DNA of 62,623 nt from Polaribacter sp. IC066 (GCF_007997085.1 NZ_VORR01000023.1:1-62623); one strand, 5' to 3'. Counted from the first letter of the stretch, positions 37,053 through 46,449 are shown. The notes: a model not told the origin generated them from the sequence alone. A program made the numbers and translations.

Positions 37053-37060
37053 TATATTTG
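37053..37060 (+). promoter_or_regulatory. Candidate -7 promoter element of the GSIII gene
   Basis: TATATTTG matches the Bacteroidota TAnnTTTG element 36 bases before the GSIII start. A small inverted repeat, CCCTA...TAGGG, just upstream (37037-37052) could be an operator for nitrogen control in the GSII/GSIII intergenic region. Confidence 0.4.
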
Positions 37061-37095
37061 TGGTAATACTAAAATAACCTATTAAAAATCATATT

Positions 37096-39279
37096 ATGTC
37101 AACAATTAGATTCTCGGCATTACAAGAAACCTTAAACAGAAAACCGATAAAGGTGATCGAAACTGAAAAAAGATCTGCTTTATTTGCTAAAAACGTTTTT
37201 AATAAATACGCTATGCAACAGTACCTTACCAGAGCTGCATACGAAAGTGTGATGAATGCGATTGGTAAAGGAACTAAAATTGATCGAAAAATTGCAGATC
37301 AGGTTGCCGTAAGTATGAAAGATTGGGCAATCTCTAAAGGCGCAACGCACTATACACATTGGTTTCAGCCACTTACGGGAGCTACCGCAGAAAAACACGA
37401 TGCTTTTTTCGAATCAATCAACGGCGGTTTGGCCATGGAAAAGTTTGACGGCGAACAGTTAGTGCAACAAGAGCCCGATGCTTCTAGTTTTCCTAATGGC
37501 GGCATTAGAAACACGTTTGAAGCAAGAGGTTACACCGCTTGGGATCCTACATCACCCGCATTTATATATGAGACAACTTTGTGTATACCTACAATTTTTG
37601 TGGCGTATACGGGAGAAGCTCTAGACAATAAAACACCTTTATTAAGAGCTTTGCAAGCTATTGATACGCATGCAACTGCAGTTTGTAAATATTTTGATAA
37701 AAACGCCTCAAAAGTAAACGCAACTTTAGGTTGGGAGCAAGAATATTTTTTAATTGATGATGCTTTAGCACTTTCTAGACCCGATATTTTAATGACTGGC
37801 AGAACTTTATTAGGGCATTCTTCTGCAAAAGGGCAACAATTAGACGATCATTATTTTGGAAGTATTCCTGCAAGAGCCATGAGTTTTATGCAAGATTTAG
37901 AGCAAGAATGTATGTTATTAGGCATTCCTTTAAAAACAAGACATAATGAAGTTGCGCCAAATCAGTTTGAATTAGCACCTATTTTCGAAGAGGCAAATTT
38001 AGCAGTAGATCATAATTCACTGCTCATGGATGTGATGGAAAAAGTAGCAAGACGTCATCATTTTAAAGTATTATTTCACGAAAAACCATTTGCAGGCATC
38101 AATGGCTCTGGGAAACATAATAATTGGTCTTTGGCTACTGCTAATGAAACAAATTTATTGAGTCCAGGAAAAACCCCTATGAAAAATTTACAGTTTTTAA
38201 CTTTTTTTATCAATACCATAAAAGCGGTGTATGAATATGAAGAATTGTTAAGAGCCTCAATTGCATCTGCAAGCAATGATCATAGGCTAGGAGCAAACGA
38301 AGCGCCACCTGCAATTATTTCTGTATTTATTGGTAGTCAATTATCAGCTGTTTTAGATGAGTTAGAAAACGTTACAAAAGGCAAATTATCACCGCAAGAA
38401 AAAACGGATTTAAAATTAAATATCATCGGTAAAATTCCTGAAATTTTATTGGACAACACAGACAGAAACAGAACCTCTGCATTTGCTTTTACAGGAAATA
38501 AATTTGAGTTCAGAGCGGTGGGCTCTTGGGCCAATTGTGCAAAGCCAATGACCGTTTTAAATACGATTGTTGCCAAACAATTAAAGGAATTTAAGATTGA
38601 AGTAGATGCTTTGGTCGACGATAAAAATCTTAAAAAAGACGAAGCTATTTTTAATGTATTAAGAGAGTATATTAAAGACTCTAAAAAAATTCGTTTTGAA
38701 GGTGATGGTTATGGCGGCTCTTGGGAAAAGGAAGCAAAAAAGAGAGGTTTAAGCAATAACAAAGAAACTCCCGAGGCACTTAAAGTAAAAGTTTCTAAAA
38801 AAACTATTGATTTGTTTGAGGAAATGGATGTGATGAATAAGATTGAGTTAGAGGCTCGCTATGAGATTGATTTAGAAGAATATACCAAGCGAATTCAAAT
38901 AGAAAGCAGAGTTTTAGGCGATATTGCAAGAAATCATGTAGTGCCTACCGCTATTATTTATCAAAATACATTACTAGAAAATACCAAGAATTTAAAAGAA
39001 ATTTTTGGCGAGGAATATAAAAGTATTGCAAAAGAGCAGATAGAATTTATCATGGTAATTTCTAATCATATTACCGAAATAAATGCGCTAACATTAAAAA
39101 TGATCGGTGAACGCAGAAAAGCAAACAAACTGATCGGCTTAAAAGCAGCACAGTGTTATTGCGATAAAGTAAAACCGTTTTTTGAGGAAATTAGATATCA
39201 TTGCGATAAACTAGAAACCCTGGTCGATGATAATTTGTGGCCATTAACAAAGTATAGGGAGTTGTTGTTTACGAGGTAA
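37096..39279 (+). CDS. glnN: Glutamine synthetase type III (GlnN)
   Basis: A 727-residue GSIII with the large N-terminal extension and the C-terminal helical extension (LEARYEIDLEEYTKRIQIE) that mark the family. Core blocks are present: GWEQEYFLID, RHNEVAPNQFELAP, HEKPFAGINGSGKHNNWS (location only), GANEAPPAIISVF and DRNRTSAFAFTGNKFEFR. The first 100 residues carry RFSALQETLNRKP. It is divergent from the GSII gene, so two unrelated glutamine synthetases share one promoter region. Transcribed alone, with a repeat-bearing spacer downstream. Confidence 0.95.
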   Translation: MSTIRFSALQETLNRKPIKVIETEKRSALFAKNVFNKYAMQQYLTRAAYESVMNAIGKGTKIDRKIADQVAVSMKDWAISKGATHYTHWFQPLTGATAEKHDAFFESINGGLAMEKFDGEQLVQQEPDASSFPNGGIRNTFEARGYTAWDPTSPAFIYETTLCIPTIFVAYTGEALDNKTPLLRALQAIDTHATAVCKYFDKNASKVNATLGWEQEYFLIDDALALSRPDILMTGRTLLGHSSAKGQQLDDHYFGSIPARAMSFMQDLEQECMLLGIPLKTRHNEVAPNQFELAPIFEEANLAVDHNSLLMDVMEKVARRHHFKVLFHEKPFAGINGSGKHNNWSLATANETNLLSPGKTPMKNLQFLTFFINTIKAVYEYEELLRASIASASNDHRLGANEAPPAIISVFIGSQLSAVLDELENVTKGKLSPQEKTDLKLNIIGKIPEILLDNTDRNRTSAFAFTGNKFEFRAVGSWANCAKPMTVLNTIVAKQLKEFKIEVDALVDDKNLKKDEAIFNVLREYIKDSKKIRFEGDGYGGSWEKEAKKRGLSNNKETPEALKVKVSKKTIDLFEEMDVMNKIELEARYEIDLEEYTKRIQIESRVLGDIARNHVVPTAIIYQNTLLENTKNLKEIFGEEYKSIAKEQIEFIMVISNHITEINALTLKMIGERRKANKLIGLKAAQCYCDKVKPFFEEIRYHCDKLETLVDDNLWPLTKYRELLFTR

Positions 39280-39728
39280 ATAACAGTGAATACTGAGTTT
39301 TTCGAAATATGGGCGTTTTAACGGGCTTTTCACTGTATCTTTTTTGTGAAAAACAAAAAAGGATGCCGTTTCAATCCCTAACGCATATGGCAAGCTTACA
39401 AAGAAAGTACATCAAAAGAAGTTATAGAATTTTTAGACCTCACCGGCTCTTGTGCTGAACTCGATTCAGTATCAAAAGCCGGTGAGGTCTTTTAAGCGAT
39501 AGAATTCCCCTTACGCGATGCATCGGTGGTCAAGAGAAAATTTTTAAAATACTGACTTTCATCAAACTAAAAATAAATTTTTTTCCGCTGACTGCCCATG
39601 ATTTAGTGCATTTAAAAGTACAAGAAGATGTTTGTTTCTGTGTGGTCAGGTTTCCTTCAAACAAATTCATTTTGTTTTCTACTGTTTTTTTTAATCAAAA
39701 GCCTAAATTTGCCAGACAACACAACAAC
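39280..39728. repeat. Intergenic dispersed repeats and a GACCTCAC palindrome
   Basis: Contains AAAAAGGATGCCGTTTCAAT-CCCTAAC at about 39356-39382, a dispersed element also present at about 62173-62200. At 39436-39489 there is an inverted repeat with 13-base arms GACCTCACCGGCT and AGCCGGTGAGGTC around TGCTGAACTCGATTCAGTA, sharing its ends with the palindromes of the 25-kb array. The upstream part of purM's leader is also here. No gene is supported. Confidence 0.65.
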
Positions 39729-40922
39729 ATGAGTCAAGAAGTTTCTAAAAGATACGCACAAAGAGGCGTTTCGGCATCTAAAGAAGATGTTCATAATGCC
39801 ATTAAAAATATAGACAAAGGTTTATTTCCAAAAGCATTTTGTAAAATTGTACCAGATTATTTAACAAATGATGCTGATTATTGTTTGATTATGCACGCAG
39901 ATGGTGCAGGAACAAAGTCTTCTTTAGCGTATATGTATTGGAGAGAAACTGGCGATATTTCTGTGTGGAAAGGCATTGCACAAGACGCTTTAATAATGAA
40001 TATTGACGATTTATTATGTGTTGGCGCAACCAATAATATTATGTTATCCTCTACTATTGGTAGAAATAAAAGTAAAATTCCTGGCGAAGTGTTATCTGCA
40101 ATTATAAACGGGACAGAAGAAATTATCGCAGATTTAAAAGGTTTTGGTGTTACCATTCATTCTACAGGAGGCGAAACTGCAGATGTTGGCGATTTGGTAA
40201 GAACTATTATTGTAGATTCTACCGTAACTGCAAGAATGAAACGCTCTGAAGTGATTGATAATGCAAACATAAAACCTGGCGATGTAATTGTTGGTTTAGA
40301 GTCTTTTGGACAAGCAACCTATGAAACTGAATATAACGGCGGAATGGGTTCTAACGGATTAACATCTGCAAGACATGATGTGTTTCATAAATATTTAGCA
40401 GAAAAATATCCAGAAAGTTTTGATGCCGCTGTTCCTGAAGAATTAGTGTATGCAGGCACTACAAAACTGACTGATAAAGTAGAGAATTCTCCTATTGATG
40501 CCGGTAAACTAGTGTTATCACCAACAAGAACCTATGCACCAATTATAAAAGAAATTTTATCGAAATATACTTCAGACACAATTCACGGAATGATTCATTG
40601 CTCTGGCGGCGCTCAAACTAAAATTTTACATTTTATAGACAATTTACATATTGTAAAAGATAATATGTTTCCAATTCCGCCATTATTTAAACTGATACAA
40701 GAACAATCAAATACAGACTGGAAAGAAATGTATCAAGTTTTTAATTGCGGACATAGAATGGAAATTTATGTTTCTCCAGAAGTTGCAGCAGCTATTATTG
40801 CCATTTCTAAATCTTTTAATGTGGCTGCCAAAATTGTTGGGAGGGTAGAGGCGTTAGAGGCGCATTTAAAAAAGGATAAGAAGCTAACGATTAAAAGTGA
40901 GTTTGGCGTATTTGAATATTAA
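39729..40922 (+). CDS. purM: Phosphoribosylformylglycinamidine cyclo-ligase (AIR synthase)
   Basis: Fifth step of de novo purine synthesis, closing the imidazole ring to aminoimidazole ribonucleotide. I chose the ATG at 39729 (MSQEVSKRYAQRGVSASKED) because it is the family start and gives 397 residues, longer than the ~345 of E. coli but usual for Bacteroidota. Blocks: MHADGAGTKSSLAY, STGGETADVGDLVRT and GMIHCSGGAQTKIL match the PurM ATP-grasp-like domain. An upstream in-frame ATG at 39606 lies in leader sequence and is unlikely. It is monocistronic. Confidence 0.93.
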   Translation: MSQEVSKRYAQRGVSASKEDVHNAIKNIDKGLFPKAFCKIVPDYLTNDADYCLIMHADGAGTKSSLAYMYWRETGDISVWKGIAQDALIMNIDDLLCVGATNNIMLSSTIGRNKSKIPGEVLSAIINGTEEIIADLKGFGVTIHSTGGETADVGDLVRTIIVDSTVTARMKRSEVIDNANIKPGDVIVGLESFGQATYETEYNGGMGSNGLTSARHDVFHKYLAEKYPESFDAAVPEELVYAGTTKLTDKVENSPIDAGKLVLSPTRTYAPIIKEILSKYTSDTIHGMIHCSGGAQTKILHFIDNLHIVKDNMFPIPPLFKLIQEQSNTDWKEMYQVFNCGHRMEIYVSPEVAAAIIAISKSFNVAAKIVGRVEALEAHLKKDKKLTIKSEFGVFEY

Positions 40923-41077
40923 TTTAGAAAAAAAGAGAAACTACTTAACGAACAGGGCTCTGAATTTTTAAATACACGTAATATTTTTTAACGATATCTT
41001 CAGATGCTATCGCTTTAAAAAAAGATATTTTTTTTAAAGGAGACAGAAAATTATAAGAAACAGTATATTTTAGTGGT

Positions 41078-41252
41078 GTCTGATTAAAAATAGTTTAGGT
41101 TCATAAATCGTTTTAAAAGTTAGAGATTTCATTTGTTTTTAGCATTAATTTAAAAATAAAAAATTAGTGCTTTGTTTAACTGATTTAAAAGTAGTTATAA
41201 TCTAGTTTAGTTTCTTTGTTTGCCGGCAGGTAGGTTCTAATAGCAAAGCGTT
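41078..41252 (-). repeat. Dispersed intergenic repeat family, copy 3 (inverted)
   Basis: Read on the minus strand it gives GCTTTGCTATTAGAACC, then ACTAGATTATAACTAC, and ends CCTAAACTATTTTTAATCAG, the same order of landmarks as copies 1 and 2. It lacks the iterated CAAGAAACAAGA tract. The rest of 40923-41471 is AT-rich and shows no gene. Confidence 0.55.
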
Positions 41253-41471
41253 TTGTTGCTATGGTTTAGAATAATAATTAGATTTCTAAAATATTTCTGA
41301 TCAATAGCAATTTTTAAAAAAGTAAATTAATTTAAATAGTTTTATCATATCTTTAGAGCTTAAAAAAGTGTTTGCGTGTTAAAATTAAACCTGTTTAAAC
41401 CTTTTATTAAAAGAATTATTATAATCTTTTAACAAAACCCCCCTTTGGTCTCTGACCTAAATTTTAAACAT

Positions 41472-42755
41472 ATGGAAAAAGATGAAATCATTAAACAGCA
41501 GCTGCGTTTACAAGATTTATTAATTAGTATTTCTACAACATTTATCAATGCAGATTTATCAGATATTGATGAACTTGTTCAAAAGTCTCTAAAACAGGTA
41601 GGCGAATTCGTAAAAGCAGACAGAAGTTATATTTTTTCTTATGATTTTATAAATTATACCACGAGCAACACCTTTGAATGGTGTGCCGAAGGTATACAGC
41701 CAGAAATAGATAGTTTACAACATTTAAATTTAGATGGTTTTGTTACGCAATGGCTAGATGCTCATAAAAATGGGAAGGCTTTTTATTGCGAAGATGTAAG
41801 TCTTTTGCCCGAGGGTGGTGAGTTTGGTTTGCGGGCTATTTTAGAAGCGCAAGGAATTCAAAGCTTAATGACCATACCAAAAATAAAAAACAACGAATTA
41901 ATTGGCTTTATTGGTTTTGATTCCGTTAAAAAAATTCACAAATACACTAAAAATGAAAAAGATATTCTTTTTGTCTTTGCAAATATGTTTGTAAATGTTA
42001 TTCAAAGAAAAGAACATGAAGAACGAATAAAACAACAAGAACAGAAAAAAGAAGAATTATTAAGAGATTTATCGCTTCAAAATGAAGAGTTAAATGAATA
42101 TGCTCAAGTTGTATCTCACGATTTAAAAGCACCATTAGTAAATATTCACACGCTAATTAATTGGTTTATCGATGACAATAAAGAGGCAATGGGAGAAAGC
42201 CTTTTAGCACCTTTAGACCAAGTATTATTTAATGTTGAAAAAATGGATTTTTTGATAAAAGGAATTCTTGATTACTCAACCGTAGACAGGTTAGAATCAA
42301 AAGACAGAGAAAACGATTTGAATGCAATGATGGAGGAGGTTTTAAAAACGATTTTAATTCCTTTTCATATAAAAATTACGGTTCAAGAAAACTTACCCGT
42401 TTTGTTCGGAAATGCGTTGAAATTTAAACAAGTTTTTCAGAATTTAATTCAAAATGCTATTAAGTATAGTGATAAAGAAGAAGGTGTCATTGAAATTGGT
42501 GCCTCTGAAAAAGGAGAATATTTTGAGTTCTTTATAAAAGATAACGGAATAGGGATTCATTCAGACTATTTTGAAAAGATCTTTAAGGTTTTTACCAAAT
42601 TAGAAAGTATTAGTTCTTCGTCAGGAATCGGGCTTTCTATTGTGAAAAAAATTATCCAATTTTATAAAGGTGTTATCTGGTTAGAAAGCGAGGAAGGAAT
42701 AGGAACTACTTTTTATTTTACAATTCCGAAGCAGGAAGTTCTTTTTTTAGATTGA
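41472..42755 (+). CDS. GAF-domain sensor histidine kinase
   Basis: Cytoplasmic histidine kinase, 427 residues. A GAF domain covers ~10-185 (ADRSYIFSYDF, LMTIPKIKNNELIGFIGFD). A short coiled coil with KEELLRDLSLQNEELNEYA leads to the H-box VVSHDLKAPLVNIHTL, and the ATPase domain shows the N-box FQNLIQNAIKYSD and GIGLSIVKKI. No receiver domain or partner regulator gene adjoins it. I chose ATG 41472 (MEKDEIIKQQ); the earlier TTG at 41445 is in the leader. Its stop is TGA, confirming TGA use as termination here. Confidence 0.9.
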   Translation: MEKDEIIKQQLRLQDLLISISTTFINADLSDIDELVQKSLKQVGEFVKADRSYIFSYDFINYTTSNTFEWCAEGIQPEIDSLQHLNLDGFVTQWLDAHKNGKAFYCEDVSLLPEGGEFGLRAILEAQGIQSLMTIPKIKNNELIGFIGFDSVKKIHKYTKNEKDILFVFANMFVNVIQRKEHEERIKQQEQKKEELLRDLSLQNEELNEYAQVVSHDLKAPLVNIHTLINWFIDDNKEAMGESLLAPLDQVLFNVEKMDFLIKGILDYSTVDRLESKDRENDLNAMMEEVLKTILIPFHIKITVQENLPVLFGNALKFKQVFQNLIQNAIKYSDKEEGVIEIGASEKGEYFEFFIKDNGIGIHSDYFEKIFKVFTKLESISSSSGIGLSIVKKIIQFYKGVIWLESEEGIGTTFYFTIPKQEVLFLD

Positions 42756-42820
42756 TGTAAAATAAAGGATTGGTAATTTTATAAACTGCTATTTTATTCA
42801 CCATTTTTATTTAAAGCAAA

Positions 42821-43249
42821 CTATAAAGTTTTGTCTTTTTTTATTTCTGATAAAATAAGGTGGGTCATCGTATCTCCATACTCTATCAATTTATCTATAA
42901 ATTGTTGCAAATGCAATTGGTCTTTTAAAACAGCTCGAATGTGTATATTTTGCGAGCCTGTTATTCTGTAGGCTTCCTTTATTTCTGAATACTGATTCAC
43001 ATCTGCAATAAATAACTTAATTTTTCCGCTAAACAATTTCAAAATAATAATTACCTCTAGTGCAAAACCTAATTTAGCATAATCTACGTGCAATGAATAG
43101 GCCTTAATAATTTTAGCATCTTCTAATTTTTGAATACGCTCTCTTACCGAAGATGGTGAAAGGTGTATTTTTCTGCCAATATCAGCAAAAGAAGCCCTAG
43201 AATTTTGTTTTAATTCATTGATTATTTTGTGATCTATTCCATCTACCAT
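42821..43249 (-). CDS. Lrp/AsnC family transcriptional regulator
   Basis: A 142-residue Lrp/AsnC regulator. The N-terminal helix-turn-helix (IDHKIINELKQNSRASFADI, then LSPSSVRERIQKLEDAKII) is followed by the ligand-binding RAM/AsnC domain (EVIIILKLFSGKI to the C-terminus). It is divergent from the TSUP permease gene with 132 bases between starts, which suggests control of that gene, possibly in response to an amino acid. Effector unknown. Confidence 0.9.
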   Translation of the reverse strand: MVDGIDHKIINELKQNSRASFADIGRKIHLSPSSVRERIQKLEDAKIIKAYSLHVDYAKLGFALEVIIILKLFSGKIKLFIADVNQYSEIKEAYRITGSQNIHIRAVLKDQLHLQQFIDKLIEYGDTMTHLILSEIKKDKTL

Positions 43250-43381
43250 TGATTCAATTATTTTTATTGTAAAAATACATTTTTTTAATATAATAAATCC
43301 ACTTACTTCACGGAATCAATTTTATAAATCGTAAAGCAATGGGTAATTTTGACGCGTATAGAAACGTAAATAGGAGTAAGA

Positions 43382-44101
43382 ATGAGTTTGATGATTTTAT
43401 TAGTTGTGGGTTTGGGTATTTTTGCAGGTTTTTTTATTCAAACGTTAAGCGGTTTTGCAGGCGCTTTAATCGCTTTGCCTATTTTGCTCCTTGTTTTGGG
43501 TTTGCAAGATGCCATCGCTTATATTTCTATATTTTATTTTTTTTCGAGTGTTTATTTAATTGCGCAAGAATGGAAACATATCGATAGAAAAATTATTTTA
43601 AAACTAACTTTAGCTACAATTTTAGGAGTAGGTTTAGGTACCTGGGTTTTAGCACATGGCAAACCCATGTTTTTAAAAAAGGGTTTGGGTGTTTTTATTT
43701 TAGCGTATGTTATGTATAGCGTTTACGCAAAAGATAAAGTATTTAAACAGCCTAAACTCGAGTTTTTATTTGGACTTGCAGGTGGTTTTTTTTCAGGTTT
43801 ATTTTCAACAGGCGGTCCTTTATATGTTATAGTTGTTAAGAATTCAGCGGTAACAATGAAAAGTTTTAGGGCAACAATGTTTGGCATATTGGGCTTAATA
43901 ACGGCTATTAGAATTCCTTCGCTTTATACAGCGGGTATTTTAAATATGAACCAAGTATACTATTCATTGTATATAATGCCGTTTTTTATAGTAGCTATTT
44001 ATTTAGGAAAAAAAGCATACGCTAAATTAAACGAGGTCGTTTTAAAAAGAGGTGTTTTAGCGTTACTTTTTTTATCGGGTATGATGTTACTATTGAAGTA
44101 G
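43382..44101 (+). CDS. TSUP (TauE/SafE) family permease
   Basis: A 239-residue membrane protein of the sulfite-exporter TauE/SafE family with about eight predicted helices. The family repeats LGIFAGFFIQTLSGFAGALIALP (location only) and FGLAGGFFSGLFSTGGPLYV occur near residues 10-30 and 120-145. These proteins move organic anions or sulfur compounds. It is likely regulated by the divergent Lrp-type gene. Its last 12 bases overlap the convergent DUF6265 gene. Confidence 0.9.
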   Translation: MSLMILLVVGLGIFAGFFIQTLSGFAGALIALPILLLVLGLQDAIAYISIFYFFSSVYLIAQEWKHIDRKIILKLTLATILGVGLGTWVLAHGKPMFLKKGLGVFILAYVMYSVYAKDKVFKQPKLEFLFGLAGGFFSGLFSTGGPLYVIVVKNSAVTMKSFRATMFGILGLITAIRIPSLYTAGILNMNQVYYSLYIMPFFIVAIYLGKKAYAKLNEVVLKRGVLALLFLSGMMLLLK

Positions 44102-44533
44102 TGGTAATTTCTCAAAAACAAAATCAATTCTAAAAGCATCTGCAGAAATAATAGCTTTTAATTGTTCATCTTCTAGAGAGTATTTTATTTTTTTCGGGAA
44201 TTCGTTTTCCGCATTTACACAAACAAAAGAAGTTGCTGTTTGTTGTATAAACTTAAATAAAGTTGGTTCTTCATTAGCCCTTTCTACGGTTAGATGTAAG
44301 GTGTCATTTATAGAAACAATACTCAATATTTCTTTAATATTAGTTTTGGTTCCTTGCTTTGTGTAGCTTAAACCCTTAAAATTGGAGTTCCACGTTTCAA
44401 AGGTTTTATTTTCAGGTTTGTCATCTAAACGCATCCAATGTCCAATTAAAAAAGAAGGTTTTTGAGTTTTATTTTTTTCGTTTTGGCAAGACAAGAAAAA
44501 TATAAAACAACATACTAAAAGTGCCGCTCTCAT
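44090..44533 (-). CDS. DUF6265 lipoprotein
   Basis: A 147-residue protein. I chose ATG 44533 (MRAALLVCCFIFFLSCQNEKN) because it gives a lipoprotein signal, with SCQNEK after the cleavage site; the earlier ATG at 44587 lies in leader sequence. The mature part is a DUF6265/lipocalin-like domain (FLIGHWMRLDDKP, then ETWNSNFKGLSY). It has the GHW and ETW tryptophans as normal TGG codons, a useful comparison with the TGA-rich lipoprotein at 19.4 kb. Function unknown; likely envelope-located. Confidence 0.75.
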   Translation of the reverse strand: MRAALLVCCFIFFLSCQNEKNKTQKPSFLIGHWMRLDDKPENKTFETWNSNFKGLSYTKQGTKTNIKEILSIVSINDTLHLTVERANEEPTLFKFIQQTATSFVCVNAENEFPKKIKYSLEDEQLKAIISADAFRIDFVFEKLPLLQ

Positions 44534-44601
44534 AAAAAAGAATGTTTTTATAAATATACCCATAAAATTTGTAAATTCGCAAACCAAGAAATGCGTAGAA
44601 A

Positions 44602-45678
44602 ATGTTAGATAAATTAAGAATTGTTAAGCAACGTTATGATGAAGTTTCTGATTTAATTATTCAACCAGAAATTATCATGGATCAGAAGCGTTATGCGCAA
44701 CTGATGAAGGAGTACAAAGATTTAGGCAAGGTTGTTAGAAAGGGCGATGAATATCAAACTTTAATAAACAATATAGAAGAGGCAAAAGAAATTCTTGCAG
44801 ATGGCTCGGATGCAGAAATGAACGAGATGGCAAAGATGGAAATCGATGAGGCCAACAATAGAATTCCAGAACTAGAAAATGAAATTAAGTTTTTATTAAT
44901 ACCAACAGATCCAGAAGATTCTAAAAATGCCGTGGTAGAATTACGGGCAGGAACCGGAGGAGATGAAGCAAGTATTTTTGCAGGAGATTTGTTTAGAATG
45001 TATTCTAAATATTGTGAGAGTAGAGGTTGGAAAGTTTCTACAGTAGATTATTCTGAAGGAACAAATGGTGGTTTTAAAGAAATTCAGTTTGAAGTAAATG
45101 GAGCGGATGTTTACGGAACTTTGAAGTTTGAAGCCGGTGTGCATCGTGTACAAAGAGTACCGCAAACAGAAACACAAGGACGTGTGCATACATCTGCAGC
45201 AACTTGTATGGTTTTTCCGGAAGCAGAAGAGTTTGATGTAGAAATAAATCCGAAAGACGTAAGAATTGATTTTTTCTGTTCTTCAGGACCAGGAGGTCAG
45301 TCTGTAAATACAACGTATTCTGCAGTTCGCTTAACACACACACCAACCGGATTGGTTGCGCAGTGTCAAGATCAGAAAAGTCAGCATAAAAATAAAGAGA
45401 AAGCTTTTAAAGTATTGCGTTCTCGTTTATATGATATGGAGTTAGCAAAGAAAAATGCAGAAGACGCTTTAAAGCGTGGTTCTATGGTTTCTTCAGGAGA
45501 TAGAAGTGCAAAGATTAGAACGTATAATTATGCACAAGGAAGAGTTACAGACCATAGAATTGGATTATCATTATATGATTTACCTAATATTGTAAATGGT
45601 GATATTCAGAGAATTATTGACGAATTGATGCTAGCAGAAAATACAGAAAAATTAAAGTCATTAGCAGACGGAATTTAA
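44602..45678 (+). CDS. prfA: Peptide chain release factor 1
   Basis: Release factor RF1, 358 residues, terminating at UAA and UAG. The catalytic GGQ motif is in [16 protein letters not shown], and the stop-codon-recognition P-x-T tripeptide is in [10 protein letters not shown] (RF1-type, not the SPF of RF2). N-terminal coiled-coil, codon-recognition and GGQ domains are all present. Start and length match the family. A large palindromic terminator follows 10 bases after the stop. It is relevant here that RF1 does not read UGA. Confidence 0.97.
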   Translation: MLDKLRIVKQRYDEVSDLIIQPEIIMDQKRYAQLMKEYKDLGKVVRKGDEYQTLINNIEEAKEILADGSDAEMNEMAKMEIDEANNRIPELENEIKFLLIPTDPEDSKNAVVELRAGTGGDEASIFAGDLFRMYSKYCESRGWKVSTVDYSEGTNGGFKEIQFEVNGADVYGTLKFEAGVHRVQRVPQTETQGRVHTSAATCMVFPEAEEFDVEINPKDVRIDFFCSSGPGGQSVNTTYSAVRLTHTPTGLVAQCQDQKSQHKNKEKAFKVLRSRLYDMELAKKNAEDALKRGSMVSSGDRSAKIRTYNYAQGRVTDHRIGLSLYDLPNIVNGDIQRIIDELMLAENTEKLKSLADGI

Positions 45679-45687
45679 GTTCTTGTC

Positions 45688-45739
45688 TTTACCCATAAAA
45701 AAACCTCAAAACTTGTATTGAGGTTTTTTTATGGGTAAA
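45688..45739. terminator. Large palindromic terminator after prfA
   Basis: Arms of 22 bases (TTTACCCATAAAAAAACCTC... and its complement ending TTTTTTTATGGGTAAA) surround a loop at 45710-45717. The T-rich arms allow termination on both strands. Confidence 0.85.
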
Positions 45740-45751
45740 ATTTTAAAATCA

Positions 45752-45962
45752 TTAATGCCTGATTAAAAATATTTATGAGTTTAATAAACCTTGCTGAAAT
45801 AAAGGGTTCAACGAATTTTTTAAAGATACCTTACTTTTTTGAAAATAACTTCATAAGGATAAAGTAAATGGTTTTATTTCAAATTATGTGTTTTTGTCAG
45901 ATAGTTAGGATCAAGTATTGCTTCTCGGTTCTAGAAGCGGAGCACTCTTGAGTCTTTTATCT
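45752..45962 (-). repeat. Dispersed intergenic repeat family, copy 4 (inverted)
   Basis: On the minus strand: GACTCAAGAGTGCTCCGCTT, then TAGAACCGAGAAGC, the AT-rich centre with TTTACTTTATCCTTATGAAG, and the right end AAATATTTTTAATCAGGCAT. The order of landmarks matches copy 1 closely (CTCAAGA...GCTTTGC, CCACTTTATCTTGATGAA, ATATTTTTAATCGGATA). It lies between prfA and the small-RNA-like module. Confidence 0.6.
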
Positions 45963-45981
45963 GACAATCATATTTTAAAAT

Positions 45982-46057
45982 AAAAAAAAAGCGACCATAG
46001 TTCTAGAACTAGAGGTCGCTTCTTTTTCAAAGCATAATTACTGGGGGTACATAATTA
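45982..46057 (-). ncRNA. Candidate small RNA, copy A (C-rich seed, intrinsic terminator)
   Basis: On the minus strand a TAAATTTG -7 element (46070-46063) with a TTG at the right -33 spacing (46093-46091, 20-base gap) precedes a short transcript. It starts near 46057, carries TATGTACCCCCAGTAATTAT, and ends in the hairpin AAGCGACC/GGTCGCTT with an inner TAGTTC/GAACTA stem and an 8-9 T tail. No open frame is inside. A diverged twin lies at 46785-46891. Promoter, leader core and terminator are all shared, so a duplicated sRNA gene is the best reading; the plus strand could also terminate here. Confidence 0.5.
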
Positions 46058-46090
46058 TAATACAAATTTACACTACATTTTAGAAGTACA

Positions 46091-46165
46091 CAATCCCTGT
46101 TTACCATGATATTTGCCTCTCCATGTAAACAAGGAGACACCTCCATGTAAACAGGGAGACGCCTC
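46091..46165. promoter_or_regulatory. GTAAAC box cluster upstream of sRNA copy A
   Basis: Three GTAAAC/GTTTAC boxes at 46099, 46125 and 46147. The last two sit in a 22-base direct repeat, CTCCATGTAAACA(A/G)GGAGAC. Spacing 26 then 22 is the same as in the copy-B cluster, and box 1 is the same distance (29 bases) from the -7 element in both copies. It looks like an operator array. Confidence 0.5.
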
Positions 46166-46449
46166 TAAAAATTTAATAAATAAAGGTTTTTATTTATGAA
46201 CCAAATGTGGCTCTGTAACTAGTTTTTTTAAGTTTTGGCAGAGGTTAACGTATTTTAGATTGATTTACTTTTTACTTTATTATTTTGAGTAGACGTAAGT
46301 CTAAAAGATGAAGGCTGTAAAACACTATTAATTTTAGAAGAATATAGAAGATAGTGTAAGCTTGGTTGCTTTTTGGCAGCTATAGATGTAAAGGGTTAGA
46401 GCAATTTTAAGGATGCTTAAGAATAGAGATTGTTCTGATACTATAATTT

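Noticed and set aside
39606..39728. Longer N-terminus for purM
   Set aside because: The extra 41 residues have no family counterpart and cover the leader; MSQEVSKRYAQRG at 39729 is the conserved start.
43339..43587. Alternative plus-strand frame over the start of the TSUP permease gene
   Set aside because: Composition is Phe/Cys/Arg-rich, as expected from an out-of-frame reading of a membrane protein gene.
45982..46057. The 46-kb hairpins as ordinary terminators only
   Set aside because: They are not downstream of any gene stop on the minus strand within hundreds of bases, and each has a promoter-like element at fixed distance, so a short independent transcript is the better reading.
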